A DNA stretch of 64,000 nucleotides from Phoenix dactylifera (taxonomy: Eukaryota > Streptophyta > Magnoliopsida > Arecales > Arecaceae): contig NC_052392.1 of assembly GCF_009389715.1 (NCBI RefSeq), positions 32,771,227 to 32,835,226 of the forward strand. Direction: 5' to 3'. The notes below the pieces were generated by a model. The model saw only the letters and a list, made by a program, of their open reading frames with translations. It searched no databases and had not been told where the DNA came from. Both the position numbers and the translations under genes were made by a program. Positions 1 through 12,544 of this stretch are shown one piece after another (position 1 is the first letter of the stretch; each line of letters opens with the position of its first letter).

Positions 1-1248
1 AATGAAACAAATTCTTTTAGCTTGCATGTAAAGTTACCTATATTACGTTAGCTGCAGTGATGTCACCACCGACCATTTTGTGGTCCCGCACGGCGGCGTA
101 TCTGCATGATAAAAACGAAATTGTGGTCATGAATTGGTGTCACAGTTGTTCATATTGATGGGGACAGATTAAGTGGATCACCGAAACGACGGTGCTGTTC
201 TGCCACCACGTGGATGCGTGACAGCTGCGGCAACCCAAATGGAAGGTGTCTCAAGAAACACCTCGCGGTAATCTCAAGAAACACCTCATGGTCATATAAA
301 TCATCTTGTCGACAAAGAAACAAAATGTACTCGTAAAATGGCTGCTTAGAATATATGATGTTTCAGCTTCGTACTTCTGGATGGTCAAATTAAATTTATC
401 ACCACTTAAAGATGGTCATTAATTTTGGTTAATAGAAAAAATTGTATAATCCCACCCATTTTTCCCAAAGTAAATAAATAAAAACGAATGAAAGAGATGG
501 CCTTGATCAAAGCACATCACCTTCAAATAGGGACCAACAAAGTTGCTTTTAAGAAATGCTACTGAAGGCTACAGCTAGAACTTAATTCATGTATTCACCC
601 TGCATCATTTGCCCCTAGATATATCTTTGTGTAAGATGGGTTATTATTGGAAAGTATACAGGTTGCATGCTGGTAAATTTTATATGGAAAATGTAGAGGG
701 TGATGGTGTAAGAAAGAGTTACTTGAGACCATGAAGTACTACCCTTTTTTTTTTATCCTAATGTTTGGGAGGCTAAGCCACCCGAATTTAATGAAAAGAA
801 AGGAAGAAACTTAGATTACACTGTCAGAGCGAGACTACCAATAGATTAATACAGTGAATAAGAGAAAGCTTGTCTCCATCTTGGATGAGCTTCGATAATT
901 TAGAGAAACCTGCCAACCTGGGACGACGAAGGAACATAAGGAGTGTTGTATTTTTTTTGTTTGTTAGGGCATTTAAGGCCCTTGCTCTGTTTCATACATG
1001 GGCTAGTGGTGAACCCTTGAGTCTAACTACCATTCCTCATAGTTCGTATAGGTTAATTTGAAACATGCATGCATGTTACATGTCGGTGCTGCACGCATAG
1101 ATATTCCGTGCAACTACGAACAGATATTTAATGGCATTATATTTCTCTACTAAATGGCCCTAGTTTTTTTGGGCCACATTTGCTTCATGTTTATAGTTTG
1201 TATTTACATACTTCATGAGTAAATATGGTTTTAGGCGATCAATTAGAA
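1..1248. other. AT-rich intergenic DNA, no gene seen
   Basis: No reading frame here resembles a protein family I recognise; the one short open frame (870-1061) has no support. A short motif AAGAAACACCTC is repeated around 252-290. Nothing else can be supported. Confidence 0.5.
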
Positions 1249-1545
1249 GAAAAAAGTTCCGCTCCACTCATGTTTTGCTCAGAAGGACTATATAACATCT
1301 TGCTGGACTGAATATTGAGGTTGTTGCCTCTACTGGCATACTAACCCAACGACCTCTTCAATCAGCTCGAGCACCTGGGTTTGATTTTCTAGGACATTTC
1401 TTGGAGTCATTGTTGACTGACCCAGGATTGCCTGATTCACCATTGATTGACTAGCCCCTCCTTCTTGGTGAATTTCAGAGGCCACATTCTGATGCCCCGG
1501 GCTCTGCGATATCTCGGCCGCTTGGGTGGTAGCACAGATGCACAA
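1249..1545 (-). pseudogene. Ty3/gypsy gag N-terminal fragment
   Basis: The minus-strand frame 1330-1545 encodes residues such as HQEGGA, ILGQSTMTPRN and ELIEEVVGLV. The same blocks occur in the gag of the plus-strand gypsy element at 28.3 kb. Similarity continues at nucleotide level to about 1249 (the stretch reading GAGGCAACAACCTCA on the minus strand). The fragment has no LTR or downstream pol here. It is a dead piece of the same retrotransposon family. Family assignment comes from comparison inside this window. Confidence 0.8.
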
Positions 1546-1599
1546 AAAGCCGTGGGGTTTTTTTCAGTATGCAAGTACCAGCATAGTAACTTAAAGGAT

Positions 1600-1736
1600 A
1601 ATCTACATGCGGCTCCTTAGTCAAGGAAGAACAATTGTGATCCACCCGTAGAAGTAATCCTCTACATGCGGCTCTTTAGTCAAGGAAGAAGTACAATTGT
1701 GATCCACCCTTAGAAGTTATCGTCTACATGCGGCTA
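1600..1736. repeat. Short tandem repeat, about 60 bp x 2.3
   Basis: The motif CTACATGCGGCTCCTTAGTC recurs at about 1604, 1661 and 1724. In the first two copies it is followed by AAGGAAGAA, ACAATTGTGATCCACCC and AGAAGT. The first two units differ by small indels, and the third is cut short after CTACATGCGGCT. It is non-coding. Confidence 0.8.
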
Positions 1737-2727
1737 TTAAAGTTCAAATTGACAAGTGCTGCAATTTAACTTTTTTTCTGAAATAGTATATAGTGCTTTG
1801 CATATTAGCATGAGAAAAGAAACCCTTAGTGGTCGCAAAGAACATTTTACTTATTCAATGACCCATGCTTCGGATGGGAATTTTCAGAATCAGCCATTTT
1901 GACACATGCTCTTGCTTTCTAGCTTTAATGTTGTATAACAAAGAGATGATATTATCAACTTTATGTGCCGAACAATGTAAAAGAGGACAACGAAAATCAC
2001 GGCTTTTGAAGATCAAGAGAGGACAAAGCCAGAAAATTCAAGTCATGAATTTGGTTTTGCTGCTGCAAGTTATCTTGTTGTTACCAACCCAGATCGATGG
2101 AGAATGAATTTTGTGGCATAACTGAATTTTTGGTCAAGTGGTGTGAAAGCATTTTTCGATGTTCCACACTTCCATTAACATAATTGACAAGCCTATCTAT
2201 ATGGAGTCAATTATTGAAGAGCTTATGAACACTAATCATACAAGAGTTAATCGATTATTATAAGAAGCAATTAACTACGCTATACTAATTCACTTTGTAG
2301 AATACTTCATGATTATGGCAATCAAAATTGCGATAAAGAAGTTCGAAGTTTGGCACTGCGTGCAGAATGCAAAAAATTATGTATGAGAAAACTTATCATC
2401 ATTGCCAGTTCGAGCATATATATATGTACTTAGCATCTTACACAAAGGAGGCACCAATGTCATAAAAGTTCTTTATAAATAAAAGATGCAACATCATGAC
2501 GAACATCTGGTAATGCTTTTCATTATAGAAAAGATTTCATGCTAACATGAAATCAGAGAAAGGTTCCTGCTTAGGATTGAAAATAGAACGGCCCTTTTCC
2601 TTTTGGGGTTTAACAGAAGTTTTGGATAAGGATATCAATATTCAATGATGTTATACTTTTTGAGGTAAAATATAAATAGTTTGTAAACAATAAAGTGAAT
2701 GGAGTTTGGCTGCTTGAAGCTTCTTGT
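1737..2727. other. Intergenic DNA without recognised gene
   Basis: An 80-codon plus-strand frame at 1865-2107 has no motif I can assign and no splice partner that I could find. It may be degraded transposon coding sequence. Nothing else is supported. Confidence 0.4.
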
Positions 2728-2730
2728 TTA

Positions 2731-3253
2731 CACTATAAGAAACTTGGACATTAGCGACGTTTTTTTTTGGCTATTAGCGACGCTTTTAAGCGTCGATAGA
2801 AACCATCTCGACGCTTTCCAAAGCGTCAGTAAATCGTCGCCTATGCTACAGTGGAAAAAACATTTTCCGACGCTTTTAAAAGCGTCGCTAATTCAAATTT
2901 AGCGACGCTTTTAAGCGTCAACTTTTTCCGACGCTTTTAAGCGTCGCGAATACCATTTGCTAAGAAAATTTCTATTTGCGGTCTGCATCTTCTTCTCTAT
3001 TCAGAAATACAAACAACCTTCCCAGTACCTTCATTCCATCCGTGCGGAGTGATTGGGTTTGGCTATATAAAGAGTTATTTCTTTTTCAGATCTGCCGATG
3101 TGGGGCTAAAATGACGCTAAAAAGTGTCCTTAAATGCATCGTCAATTAAATATCAACTTCGACGACGCTTTTAAGCGTCGTCATTAGCATTTGCCGACGC
3201 TTATTCCAAGCGTCGGCAAATAAGAGTCAGTAGTTATCCTTTTTTGTGTAGTG
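2731..3253. mobile_element. Non-autonomous CACTA (En/Spm) element
   Basis: The element starts CACTATAAGAAA and ends TTTTTTGTGTAGTG, the inverted form of CACTACA-type CACTA termini. It is flanked by a 3-bp target duplication TTA (2728-2730 and 3254-3256), the length expected for CACTA transposition. Both subterminal regions carry many copies of the inverted-arm motif GACGCTTTTAAGCGTC, typical of TNPA-like subterminal binding repeats. At 523 bp it has no transposase, so it depended on an autonomous partner. Confidence 0.88.
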
Positions 3254-3256
3254 TTA

Positions 3257-4400
3257 TGATAAAAATAAGAGAGAGATTCTCATTTGGTCTTGCAACTCTC
3301 TTGGCTTCATTGTCATCTTTTTTAGATTCGCTGGGTTTCGTGAGAATCTATGCTGACCTAAACTAGCTATACACTAAATAGATTTTGGATAGTGATGTAG
3401 CCAAGAAATTCCAATAATATTTTTTTGGTTAGCTGTTTTGGGTAATATCTTGGCTTCCTTTAAGATATGGAAATCCTACACAATGGCAAGTGATACAACA
3501 CATTTGGTTGCCTACCTAGAAGAGTTAGAAGGGCTAGCTCTTCCCTCCTTTCACTTCCTATTGTTCCACAATCCTAGCCTTGTTTTCCTTCAGCTATTGG
3601 CTGCCATGTCCTCTCAGGAAATTTTCTTCCCAAGCTTTTGTTTCATGGTTGTCGAAGGTTTAAGGATAGATCCATCCTCCATCTGATGATGCTACTATTA
3701 ATCGGCTAAAATAATAGTTACTGATATAACCTTATCATATGATAAGTTATAGATGTCTAAAGAAGTTAAGATATTAAGTAAATATTGGAACATAGATGTG
3801 AAATAAAAAAAAAAAGGAAGTCAACTCTTTGAACTCAATTTTCTCTCCCGAAGGTTGGAGAAACCTATAATATTAAAATGAGCATGGATCCTTTATGGAT
3901 TGCACCACAGAGTGCTACATGGCTGTCATATAAAATTGCTTTACCTTTTAAGGTTAGCCATGATGCAGCATTATGCGGTGCATTCGGTGCAGATGACCCT
4001 ACACAGCAAAGCAAGAAGGGCTTTGGGAGTTACCGCAAGAACCGATCGATCTTTCTGGCACTTTAGTAGCCGACCAAGCCAAGGCTCTGGGCCGTACAAA
4101 ACTCGGAAGCAGACGGGAAGAGGGGAAGATATAATTGGCAAGACCAGTCAAAAACTAACAGCGGACGAAGGAAGAGAGAATTGGTAAGACCATTCAACAC
4201 GCCTGCATGGGGCCTCTCTCTCTCTCTCTCTCTCTCTCTCCGTCGAACGTACACATATTTGCATGGGGCCTCTCTCTCCCCGAGCCCCCAAAACCTGCAT
4301 ATATCCCAGGCCAGACCTGCGACTGGACGCATCCTTGCTTACTGCTCATCTGATCTCTGCAAGCACTGCCATCTCTCTTCGGATTTTAATTTTCCCCACA
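3257..4400. promoter_or_regulatory. Upstream region and 5' leader of the bHLH gene
   Basis: No recognisable gene lies here. Short open frames at 3438-3686 and 3878-4187 carry no motif I know. The leader close to the start codon contains a (CT)n tract at about 4214-4240, common in plant 5' UTRs. An in-frame ATG at 4263 would add 46 residues of low-complexity protein to the bHLH product. I saw no convincing TATA box. Confidence 0.35.
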
Positions 4401-6007
4401 ATGGAAGCCTTCTCATACCAGCAGCACTACCCTTTCCTTCTTGACTCTCCTGTATTTCCAACCAACCCCTTTGATTTGCTTCTCCCCCAACAGCAAGTTG
4501 GAGAGACGAGCAATATCTCCTCTTCTTCCTTCCCTTCCTATTTCTCTCCTGAAGCCATCCTAGAGGTCTCGGCTACTGATGCCAGAGCCCATCAGAGCAG
4601 CAGCTTTCTTGACACTTCCTCAAAAGCTCCTTCGATTGAGAGCGAGACGACTCTTTCCTCGGTGGTAGTTGAACCCCGTGATGAGAATGTCCGCAAACAA
4701 CAAGGCTCTATGGGGAAGAAAAGAAAGAATGGATACGGGACTTGCTTGTCTTCTGGTCGATCCAAGGTAAGGAGGGCAGAAATCCTAAACCATATGTAAA
4801 AGGCCTTAGTCTTGTGAATCTTTCGTGACTCTTGCTTTCAGATATATCTTCTTTTCTTTGTTAAGTACTATTTCATGCTGTGAGGATATATAGCAGAGAA
4901 AACCCCATGGTGAGTTGAAGGGAAAAGAGGATAAGAAGCCCAAAGATGATGATTCCAAAGCCACAAAGGCTTGTGAAGAGCCCCCTGCAGGGTACATTTA
5001 CGTAAGAGCCAGGAGAGGTCAAGCAACAGATTGTCACAGCCTTGCAGAAAGGGTAATCCTCAAGATCTCTACACAATTTTTTTACTATTTTGACCAAATT
5101 GATTTCTTAGATAAAACTCGTGGCCTGAACCATGTCAAATGGATTTTCAGGCCAGAAGGGAGAAGATAGGAGTGAGAATGAAGACGTTGCAAGGCCTTGT
5201 TCCTGGCTGCGATAAGGTGAAGCTTCTCTATGTAATGCACTACTTTGTATACATGGATTAAATTTAAATACACTTTACCAAAATATTTGCTGGTGTTTTT
5301 GATCTGTAGGTTACCGGAAAGGCCGTTATGCTGGATGCGATAATTAACTATGTTCGATCTTTGCAGAACCAGGTTGAGGTAAATATAAGCGATGAATTTG
5401 TAGTCCCCCTTCTTATGTAGCACATCTAGAGTGATTCTAATGCAGCATTTGTTGCATCATGTGCAGTTTCTTTCCATGGAGCTTGCTTCTGTGTATCCCA
5501 CGTTATACGACTTTGGAGTGGATATCGATGACTCCATGAATGAACTAGAGGTAGGATTAAAATCCTGAATTTGTTCTATACATTGTTTCTTTTCATTTTC
5601 ACGTTTGTGTAGAAATTTTGTCCATGTATTCAATGCTGATGGATATGTAATAATAAATTTCAGAAAATGGGGAGCATACCACAAGAAGTTTCACTTGTGA
5701 ACCAATCCACTCACATTCAGCCTCCATCTTTTGAGAACGCTGCGAATAACTACCAATTAGAAGATCCTTCAGTTCCTCTTTTACTACATTATCAGCAACC
5801 CACAGCCTTTTCACAGGTCTTTCTCCTCCTCAGATGGCTCATTTATTTAAAACAAAACTTTACAAGAATAACCAAGCAAAAGCCATATCCTTGTTTCTAA
5901 GCAAAGAACTTTTTCAGGATGGGGGCAGTTATATGATGCAAGTGGGAGAACAGAGAAAACAATTTCCCAGTCAAGTAGATTTCACCAATATGTGCTCTTT
6001 TCAGTAG
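4401..6007 (+). CDS. bHLH transcription factor, BEE/CIB/HBI1-like
   Basis: Seven exons join in frame: 4401-4766, 4897-5052, 5151-5216, 5310-5378, 5467-5550, 5664-5816 and 5918-6007, all GT-AG and phase 0, giving 327 residues. The N-terminal third is Ser-rich and unstructured. Then come the lead-in YVRARRGQATD, a basic region with the H-E-R DNA-reading residues (HSLAERARR), helix 1 (MKTLQGLVPGCDKV), helix 2 (GKAVMLDAIINYVRSLQ) and the FLSMELA zipper-like tail. This is the signature of plant subfamily XII bHLH proteins (BEE1-3, CIB1, HBI1), nuclear E-box/G-box regulators in brassinosteroid, light and growth responses. Exons 3-5 are short and conserved, as in that family. Oddities: KIGVRM where KISERM is usual, and MLDAI where MLDEI is usual. 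ATG 4401 (MEAF) was chosen as family-like over the in-frame ATG at 4263. The exact orthologue is not resolved. Confidence 0.9.
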
Positions 6008-6109
6008 AGAAAGAAGAGCATTTGATACTCTTGGTATGCCATAAGAAATATGCCTAAAGTAGTACATTTATGTTTTTATTTTTTTGATCGTATGATAAAA
6101 AGAATACTG

Positions 6110-6115
6110 AATAAA
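6110..6115 (+). terminator. Possible polyadenylation signal, bHLH gene
   Basis: AATAAA lies about 100 bp past the bHLH stop codon, at a suitable distance for a plant 3' UTR. Motif only. Confidence 0.35.
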
Positions 6116-7180
6116 ATTACGAATTTTATAAGTTACCGTAGAAATGGAACATCTAGGATCTTAGGGGTTGAACCACATATTTTAACACTCCTGGAATGCA
6201 CTCTATACCATGGAAAGCACTCAAAAATCTACAATGCAAATGATTTTTGTGCAAGACTAAGATGAAAGAGAGTTTTTTACTTGATGTTTCTCTCTTTTGA
6301 AACACTCAAAACTGCAAGGGAAGTGTATCTGATGTGAAAATTGAGTTAGGAAATGGGCCCAGATGTAAGAGAGACAGAGACAGAGAGAGAGAGAGCAAGA
6401 GAGAGAAGGAGAAACTATCCGGTAGTTTCTTACCTTCTCACAACTATTCTATCTCACGTTTGAAATTTAGGCAATCTTGGTCGGGCTAGCCCATCATGGG
6501 TGGCCAACCAGATCTAAAACCCATCATCTCCCACTCACACATGATAGGCTTAATGAGACCCAAAATTTTTTTTTGTAAGAATACCTACACTTAGGATCTC
6601 AATGCTATGTACCATTAAAGAAAAAATATAATAGCTACTACCCAAAAAAATATGACAATTAGTATAACTGTATCTCACTCTGCCTAGATATATTTTTTTA
6701 CATTAGTTAAAGCAACACTAAACCCCTCTAAGACTATGCTTAACTTTCTTTTTCTCACCATATATCCACAACTATGTTTAAGCCATAACAAGGTGACATA
6801 ATTGGTCAACCGGTGAATATATGTACAAGACCTAATCAACAATGGTCTTCCTTTTGTACTTAGACATCTTAGTTTCAGACCAACCACTTTTCTAAACATG
6901 TCCTATAAAACTAAACTAATTCATCACTATCAAAAATATGCTAAAGTAGCAAACATTGGCCCGTTATTTTGAAAACATAGTTAAAAATCACATGGGACAC
7001 TAATTGAGGCCAATTCTGAATGTCATGATTCCAAAAGGAACTCACATTATCAGGATGCAGGCATTATTATATTTAATCACTCACTTTCCTTAAGGGTTGA
7101 ACTAAGCATATGTAGTTTGAATTTCATGCTATGGTGGTTTCTCTAAAAGAGTGTATGCCCGTCTACAAATTATTACAACC
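6116..7180. other. Degraded repeat-like DNA, no gene
   Basis: A GA-rich stretch occurs at about 6368-6410. The rest is AT-rich, and the minus-strand frame at 6684-6899 has no assignable motif. It adjoins a dead copia pol and may be decayed sequence of the same element. Confidence 0.35.
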
Positions 7181-7640
7181 ATACAGATTTTGACCTAGTC
7201 ATAATTGTATATTACACATGCACATACCAAGCACGTAAGTTTGCAAAGCATTTGACAAGCATACAATGATCTTTATCGATCATTGTAAACTCATAAGAAG
7301 TTATAGCTCAATGAAACCTCATATACCATTATCTGGATAATTGTTTTAAGCCATAAATAGATCGTTGAAGCTTGCAAACTTTGCGCTCCTGGCCTTTTAT
7401 AACAAAACCTGCATGTTGCTCCATGTAGATTTTATCATCTAATTCTTCACTTAAAAATGTTGTCTTAACATCCATTTGATGTAACTCCAAATCTACAAGT
7501 GCGATGATGGCTAGGATAAGACAAATGGAGGCAAACCTAACTACTAGAGAGTAGATTTCCTTATAATCTATACCTTTCTGTTGGATATTAATCTTTCACC
7601 ACTAGGCGAGCCTTATATGATTCAATAGAGACAAAGTTTA
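7180..7640 (-). pseudogene. Ty1/copia reverse transcriptase remnant
   Basis: Read on the minus strand with frameshifts and stops, the translation contains SYKARLVVK, QQKGIDYKEIYS, VVRFASI, LELHQMDVKTTFL, EELDDKIYM and KVCKLQRSIYGLKQ. These are hallmark blocks of copia reverse transcriptase. At least one frameshift (near 7585) and in-frame stops make it non-functional. No LTR could be paired with it in the window. Confidence 0.85.
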
Positions 7641-7770
7641 CTTATATCATATAATAATTCAGTATTTCAAATGAATCAATCCCTAATTCTTTCTGGATAA
7701 ATTTTTGAACTAGTTGTGTGCCTGTTAATGTCTTTGACATGTTAAATATGAACATGATGCCTAAAACTTT

Positions 7771-8228
7771 TGACAGTAGTCCCAAATTTGTAATTTTATT
7801 TTTTGATGAAATGAAATACAGGTTATGAGTGCCCTATGTACATTTCTACCTTCTCCATTATTACTGGCAATGGGTTTTCATGTGGTGCTTACACATCTAA
7901 TCAATCAAGGGGCCGGTGTGGACATATCTAAGCAATCAAGGGGTGAGGGTTTCTCTACTTCTGGGTGGATGAAATCATTAGTCTCAATTACGAACATGTG
8001 GTGACAGTAGTCCCAAATTTGTAATTTTATTTTTTGATGAAATGAAATACCGGTTATGAGTACCTTATGTACATTTCTACCTTATACATTATTACGGGCA
8101 ATGGGGTTTCGTGTGGTGCTTACACATCTAATCAATCAAGGGGTGTGGACATATCTAAGCAACCAGGGGGTGAGGGTTTCTCTACTTCTGGGTGGACGAA
8201 ATCATTAGTCTCAATTATGAACATGTGG
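7771..8228. repeat. Tandem duplication, about 230 bp x 2
   Basis: Unit 1 (7771-8001) and unit 2 (8002-8228) both begin TGACAGTAGTCCCAAATTTG and both end with GAACATGTGGTG. They differ at only a handful of positions, plus a small deletion in unit 2 (the GGGGCCGGTGTGG stretch of unit 1). Each unit contains an internal AATCAATCAAGGGG / AGCAATCAAGGGG repetition. No coding potential. The near identity implies a recent duplication. Confidence 0.88.
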
Positions 8229-9837
8229 TGACAATGGAAGAATTAAATTAACCTTAATCCACTTGCTAATATAGGAGGATCATCGAACTTGATGTGGACT
8301 ACTTTTCTAAATTCCTAATCCATGGTCAAGGCTCGGTCCAGTTGATTGGGCCGACCTAGCCCAAGCTCCTATTGAAAGAGAAAAAGGAGGACCACTCCAG
8401 ATAGGAGTCGTCTTCTCCATCCGACTCCTAGTGACTCCTAGGACCCCCTCTCCTCCTGAGACCCTCCACCATTGACGATCGTTGACCACCGTTGTCCCTT
8501 TCCTCTCCTTTTTCCTCTTGATCTTTAGTTTACTCTCATTGTGGCTGCTAGGAATCAAGTTCGAAAACTGCTACCCGGAGCAAAGCTAGAACCTTGGGCT
8601 TCCTCACCTTTTCTTTCTCTTCTCCCCATGACCTCAAACCACCGCCGCTGGCAAAGAAATTCGTTGGGAATCAACTAAACTCTACTTCCCCAATTTTTTC
8701 AATTTGTTTATCCCATTTTCCAACCATCTCCACCATCGGTGCCCATCATCGAGGGCCTCAGCCTCTCCCCTGCATCGGCCTTTAGCCGAAGCTAGAGTCC
8801 CAGCTTCCCACTAGTGGGCTGGGACCCGAGAACCACCAAGCCAAGAAACTCCCCACCTCTGCTCGCTTTTCGCTGCTTGCCACCGCCACCTGCTGCCACT
8901 CAATGGAAGACCACCACGACCCCCTTCCTTTCTCCTCTTCCTCTTTTTCTTCTTCCTGCATATTGTAAGAAGGAAAAAATGAAGGAAGAGGATAAACAAC
9001 TCTCTTCTTCTCTCTCTTCTTTCTCTCTCTAAAAATATCCAAGGATCAAAGCACCGAGTTCCAACTCCTTATCCTATGGACCTAGGTTGACCACTCACTA
9101 CAAAGAGGCCCTGAACCGCCCTGATGCCTAGGCAACCTATTGGGCCTATCACCCAAACACTAGAGAGTATTTCTGAAACCTACCATTAATGAACTCTATC
9201 AAATGATCTTGGCCTTCATCATGTCCATGCTTCATGATTTATGAATTGAATTGTATAGGCCCAACCCATCTGGAGCTGCCGAACTCTGTCATCTGGCCAA
9301 TCGTTCCTATTTTTTGTATTTTAATTCTATTCAAGTCATTAAATAGAAATTAATTTTGTTTTAAATATGTAAATAGGTTTAGCAGGTTTACCTAGTGAAG
9401 TTTGAAGATCTAAGGGAGAAGAGGTAAGTAACCCCAAAACTCCTTATTAGTTCTCAAATTTTTACATATTTTTCATGCTTATGATTTATATAAAAATATA
9501 AAAATAGTATTAAATATGGATGATATCATTTTTTTTTAAAATTAAGGATCGAGTATATGATATTATGAAACTTATGATTCATTACAAAATAGTAGTTCCA
9601 TGAATATTTTAATATTAATGACTTATTTATGAAATATGAAGTCCATATTTACAATATATATATATATATTATGAAAAGAATTAATTTCATGATTATTCTA
9701 TGGTTAAAGGCTTATTTCTGGACTATGAACTCTATAAAGCCATTAATATTTTAGTCATGAATAATTTAAGAAAATATGACTTAAGAAATTTGTTTTAAGA
9801 AAAATATGTCTATGGGCTCTAAGATAAATATTTATAG

Positions 9838-10045
9838 CTCTCGCCAACAGATTATAGTAGTTGGCATACGACCCTCACCAATAGGTTATAGCAGCTTGAC
9901 ATATAGCCCTCACCAGCGAGTTACAATAGTTGGCGTATAGCCCTCACCAGCAGGTTACAGTAGCCTGGCATACATTCCTTACCAGTGCATTACAATAGCT
10001 TGGCATACAACCCTACAAGCAGATTATAGTAGCTCGCATTATATT
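9838..10045. repeat. 35-bp minisatellite in LTR1
   Basis: About six diverged units of roughly 35 bp, of the form GGCATA..ACCCTCACCAG, then GTTATAGTAG or close variants. The matching array in LTR2 shows that it belongs to the retrotransposon LTR. Confidence 0.8.
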
Positions 10046-10733
10046 GATTACGGTCCTGTAATGGGTATAAGGTAACCCTAGCATTTAGTCTGAAAGAATT
10101 ATTATAAATTATGATATAGTAAATGATAAATGATTTATGATTGTATAAAGTTAGCATGATTTATGATTTTGCTTGTGCACTAGAAACCAGTTTTATTTAA
10201 TTTGTATGATTTATGCATATGCCAGAGCATGATTGATTTATGATTATACTTTAATCATAAAATATTCTTTTTTTGGTAGTTATTTTTTCTAAATAATTTA
10301 TTGATATATATAAAAATTTATGTTTGATCAGGTCAGGTGGTATAAGGTTTATTTACTAAGGTCTGTAGCTTATATCTCTTTTCATTTTCTTTTTCCAAAG
10401 AAATAGGGTCACTAGGAGTGGAAGCTAGTCCAGGCTTGGAGTTTTCGCTAGCAAGCTTAGCAATTTTGTGGCAGAAATTTAGTTCTGTAATTAACTACGA
10501 ATTTGTAGCGATGACTTTATGAATTTTGAGGTTATAAGTTTTGGTATTTAAATTTAAATTTTATCACTCTGAACTAACATTTATTTATTTAATAGATGAT
10601 AGATTTAGATCCTTTTGTTATATTTTATTTATGGCAAATTTGTATATAGATTATGATTGTTCACTTCATGTTATCGTCAGCAGTATCTCTCGATAGCATA
10701 GTCGTATTATGTCCTAGATTTAGGGCGTAATAT

Positions 10734-10941
10734 TTTATGGCATCAGAGCAATAGGTTTGATCATAGAAAAAAAATTAAGCTTTGGTTTATGATTCATAGG
10801 ATTAGGCATAGGATGAGTATAGAAAAGTTGGTTTAGATCAGAGTTGCACAATAGAAGTAGAAGAAGATTATGTATCCTTAATTGTTAAAAAATAAAGATG
10901 TGTTAAGTTTCGAGGATGAAACTCTTTGAAGGAGGGAAGAA
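10734..10941 (+). other. Residual interior of the LTR pair (PBS to PPT)
   Basis: It contains the primer-binding site at 10738-10749 and the polypurine tract at about 10929-10941, with about 180 bp of AT-rich non-coding DNA between. It cannot encode any retrotransposon protein. Confidence 0.7.
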
Positions 10942-11693
10942 TGTGAAGGCCTGATGTATGGTTAGGGCCTAGTCCACTTGAGCAGCTCGACCCGAACTTG
11001 GCCCAACCCAAGCTCCCGTTGGAGGGAAAAAAGTTGGAAGACTCCCAATGGGAGTCTTCTTCTCCATTTGACTCCTGGCATGAGTTAAACTTTCCCGAGC
11101 TGCCAGAACCTTGCTTCCATCTTTAAAAGGCCACCTCTCCTCCCGAGATCCTCCACCACTGATGATCGCTGATCATTGTCATCCTTTCATCCCCATTTTC
11201 CTCTTGATTGCCTATTTACTCTCACATTATGGCCATCAGGAATCGAGGTCCAAAAATGCTGCTAGAGCCAAAGTAAAGCCTTGGCTTTCCTCTCCTTTGC
11301 TTTCTCTTCTCCCTATGACCTCAAACCACTGTTGGTGAAGAAATTCATCAGAAATCAGTTGAACTCTATTTTTCCTAGTTTTTTTATTTGTTTCTCTCTT
11401 TTCTGGCCATCTCCTTCATCAGCATTCATCGCCAAGGGCCTCGGCCTCTCTCCTGTGTTGACCTCTGGCTAGAACCGAAGCCCCAACCACCGACAAGTGG
11501 GCTGGGACCCAAGAACCACCTAGCCAAGAAACCTCCCCTATTTGTTTCTATTTTTTGGGCTCTTTTCTACTACCCGTCACTGCCGCCTGCTGCCACCTCG
11601 ATAGAGGACCACCACCACCTCCTTCCTTTCTTTTCTTCTCTTCTTATTCTCCTATTTTGTAAGAAAGAAAGAAAAAGAAGAAGAAAGAGAAGA

Positions 11694-11708
11694 CCCCCCC
11701 CCCCCCCC
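11694..11708. repeat. Poly-C run (15 C)
   Basis: An uninterrupted cytosine homopolymer in the CT-rich part of LTR2. The aligned part of LTR1 lacks it, so it is a copy-specific expansion or possibly an assembly artefact. Confidence 0.8.
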
Positions 11709-12544
11709 TTCTCTTATTCTCTCTCTCTTCTTCCTCTATCTATCTCTAAGGAGACCCATGGATCCAAGTATTGAGTCCCATCTCTCATTTCTATGGACCC
11801 AAGTTGACCCCTACAAAGAAACCTTGAACCACCTTGGTGCCCGAGCAGCATGTCAAACTGATCATCTCAGTTCCATTGAGTATCTTTGAAATCTACCGGT
11901 AACAAACTCTATCGAACGATCTTGACCTTCATCAAGTTCGTGATTCATGATTCAATAATGGAGTTCTTTACACCTGTCCCATCCATAGAAGCCAAACGTC
12001 GTCATCCGGCCAATCATTGTTGTTTCTTGTATTTTAATTCTATTCAAAGAATTAAATAAAAATTATCTTTTTTAAAATTTTATGAATAGAATTAGTAGAT
12101 TCGCCTAGTAAAGTTTAAAAGTCTAAGGCGGAGGAGGTAAGTAACTCTAACACTCCTTATTAGTTCTCAAATTTTTACATATTTTTCATGCTTATAATTT
12201 ATATGAAAATATGAAATAATATTAAATGTTCATGATATCATGTTTTCTTAAAATTAAGGATTGAGCATACAATATTATGAAACTCATGATTTAATAAAAA
12301 ATAATAGCTCAACGAATATTTTAATATTAACAACTTGTTTATGAAATATGAACTCCATATTTATAAAATTTGTATTTTTTGTTATAAAAAAATAATTTTA
12401 TGATTGTCCTACTATTAAAGGCTTATTTATAAACTATGAACTCTATAAAGTTATTTAATATTTTATTCATAAATAATTTAAGAAAATATGACTTAAGAAA
12501 ATTTATTTTAAGAAAAATATGACTATGAGCTCTTAGATAGCTAT

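Noticed and set aside
1865..2107. 80-codon open frame as a small gene
   Set aside because: No recognisable motif, no splice or promoter support; possibly decayed repeat.
4263..4400. In-frame upstream ATG of the bHLH gene as true start
   Set aside because: The added 46 residues are translated CT-rich leader; ATG 4401 gives a family-like MEAF start. Not excluded.
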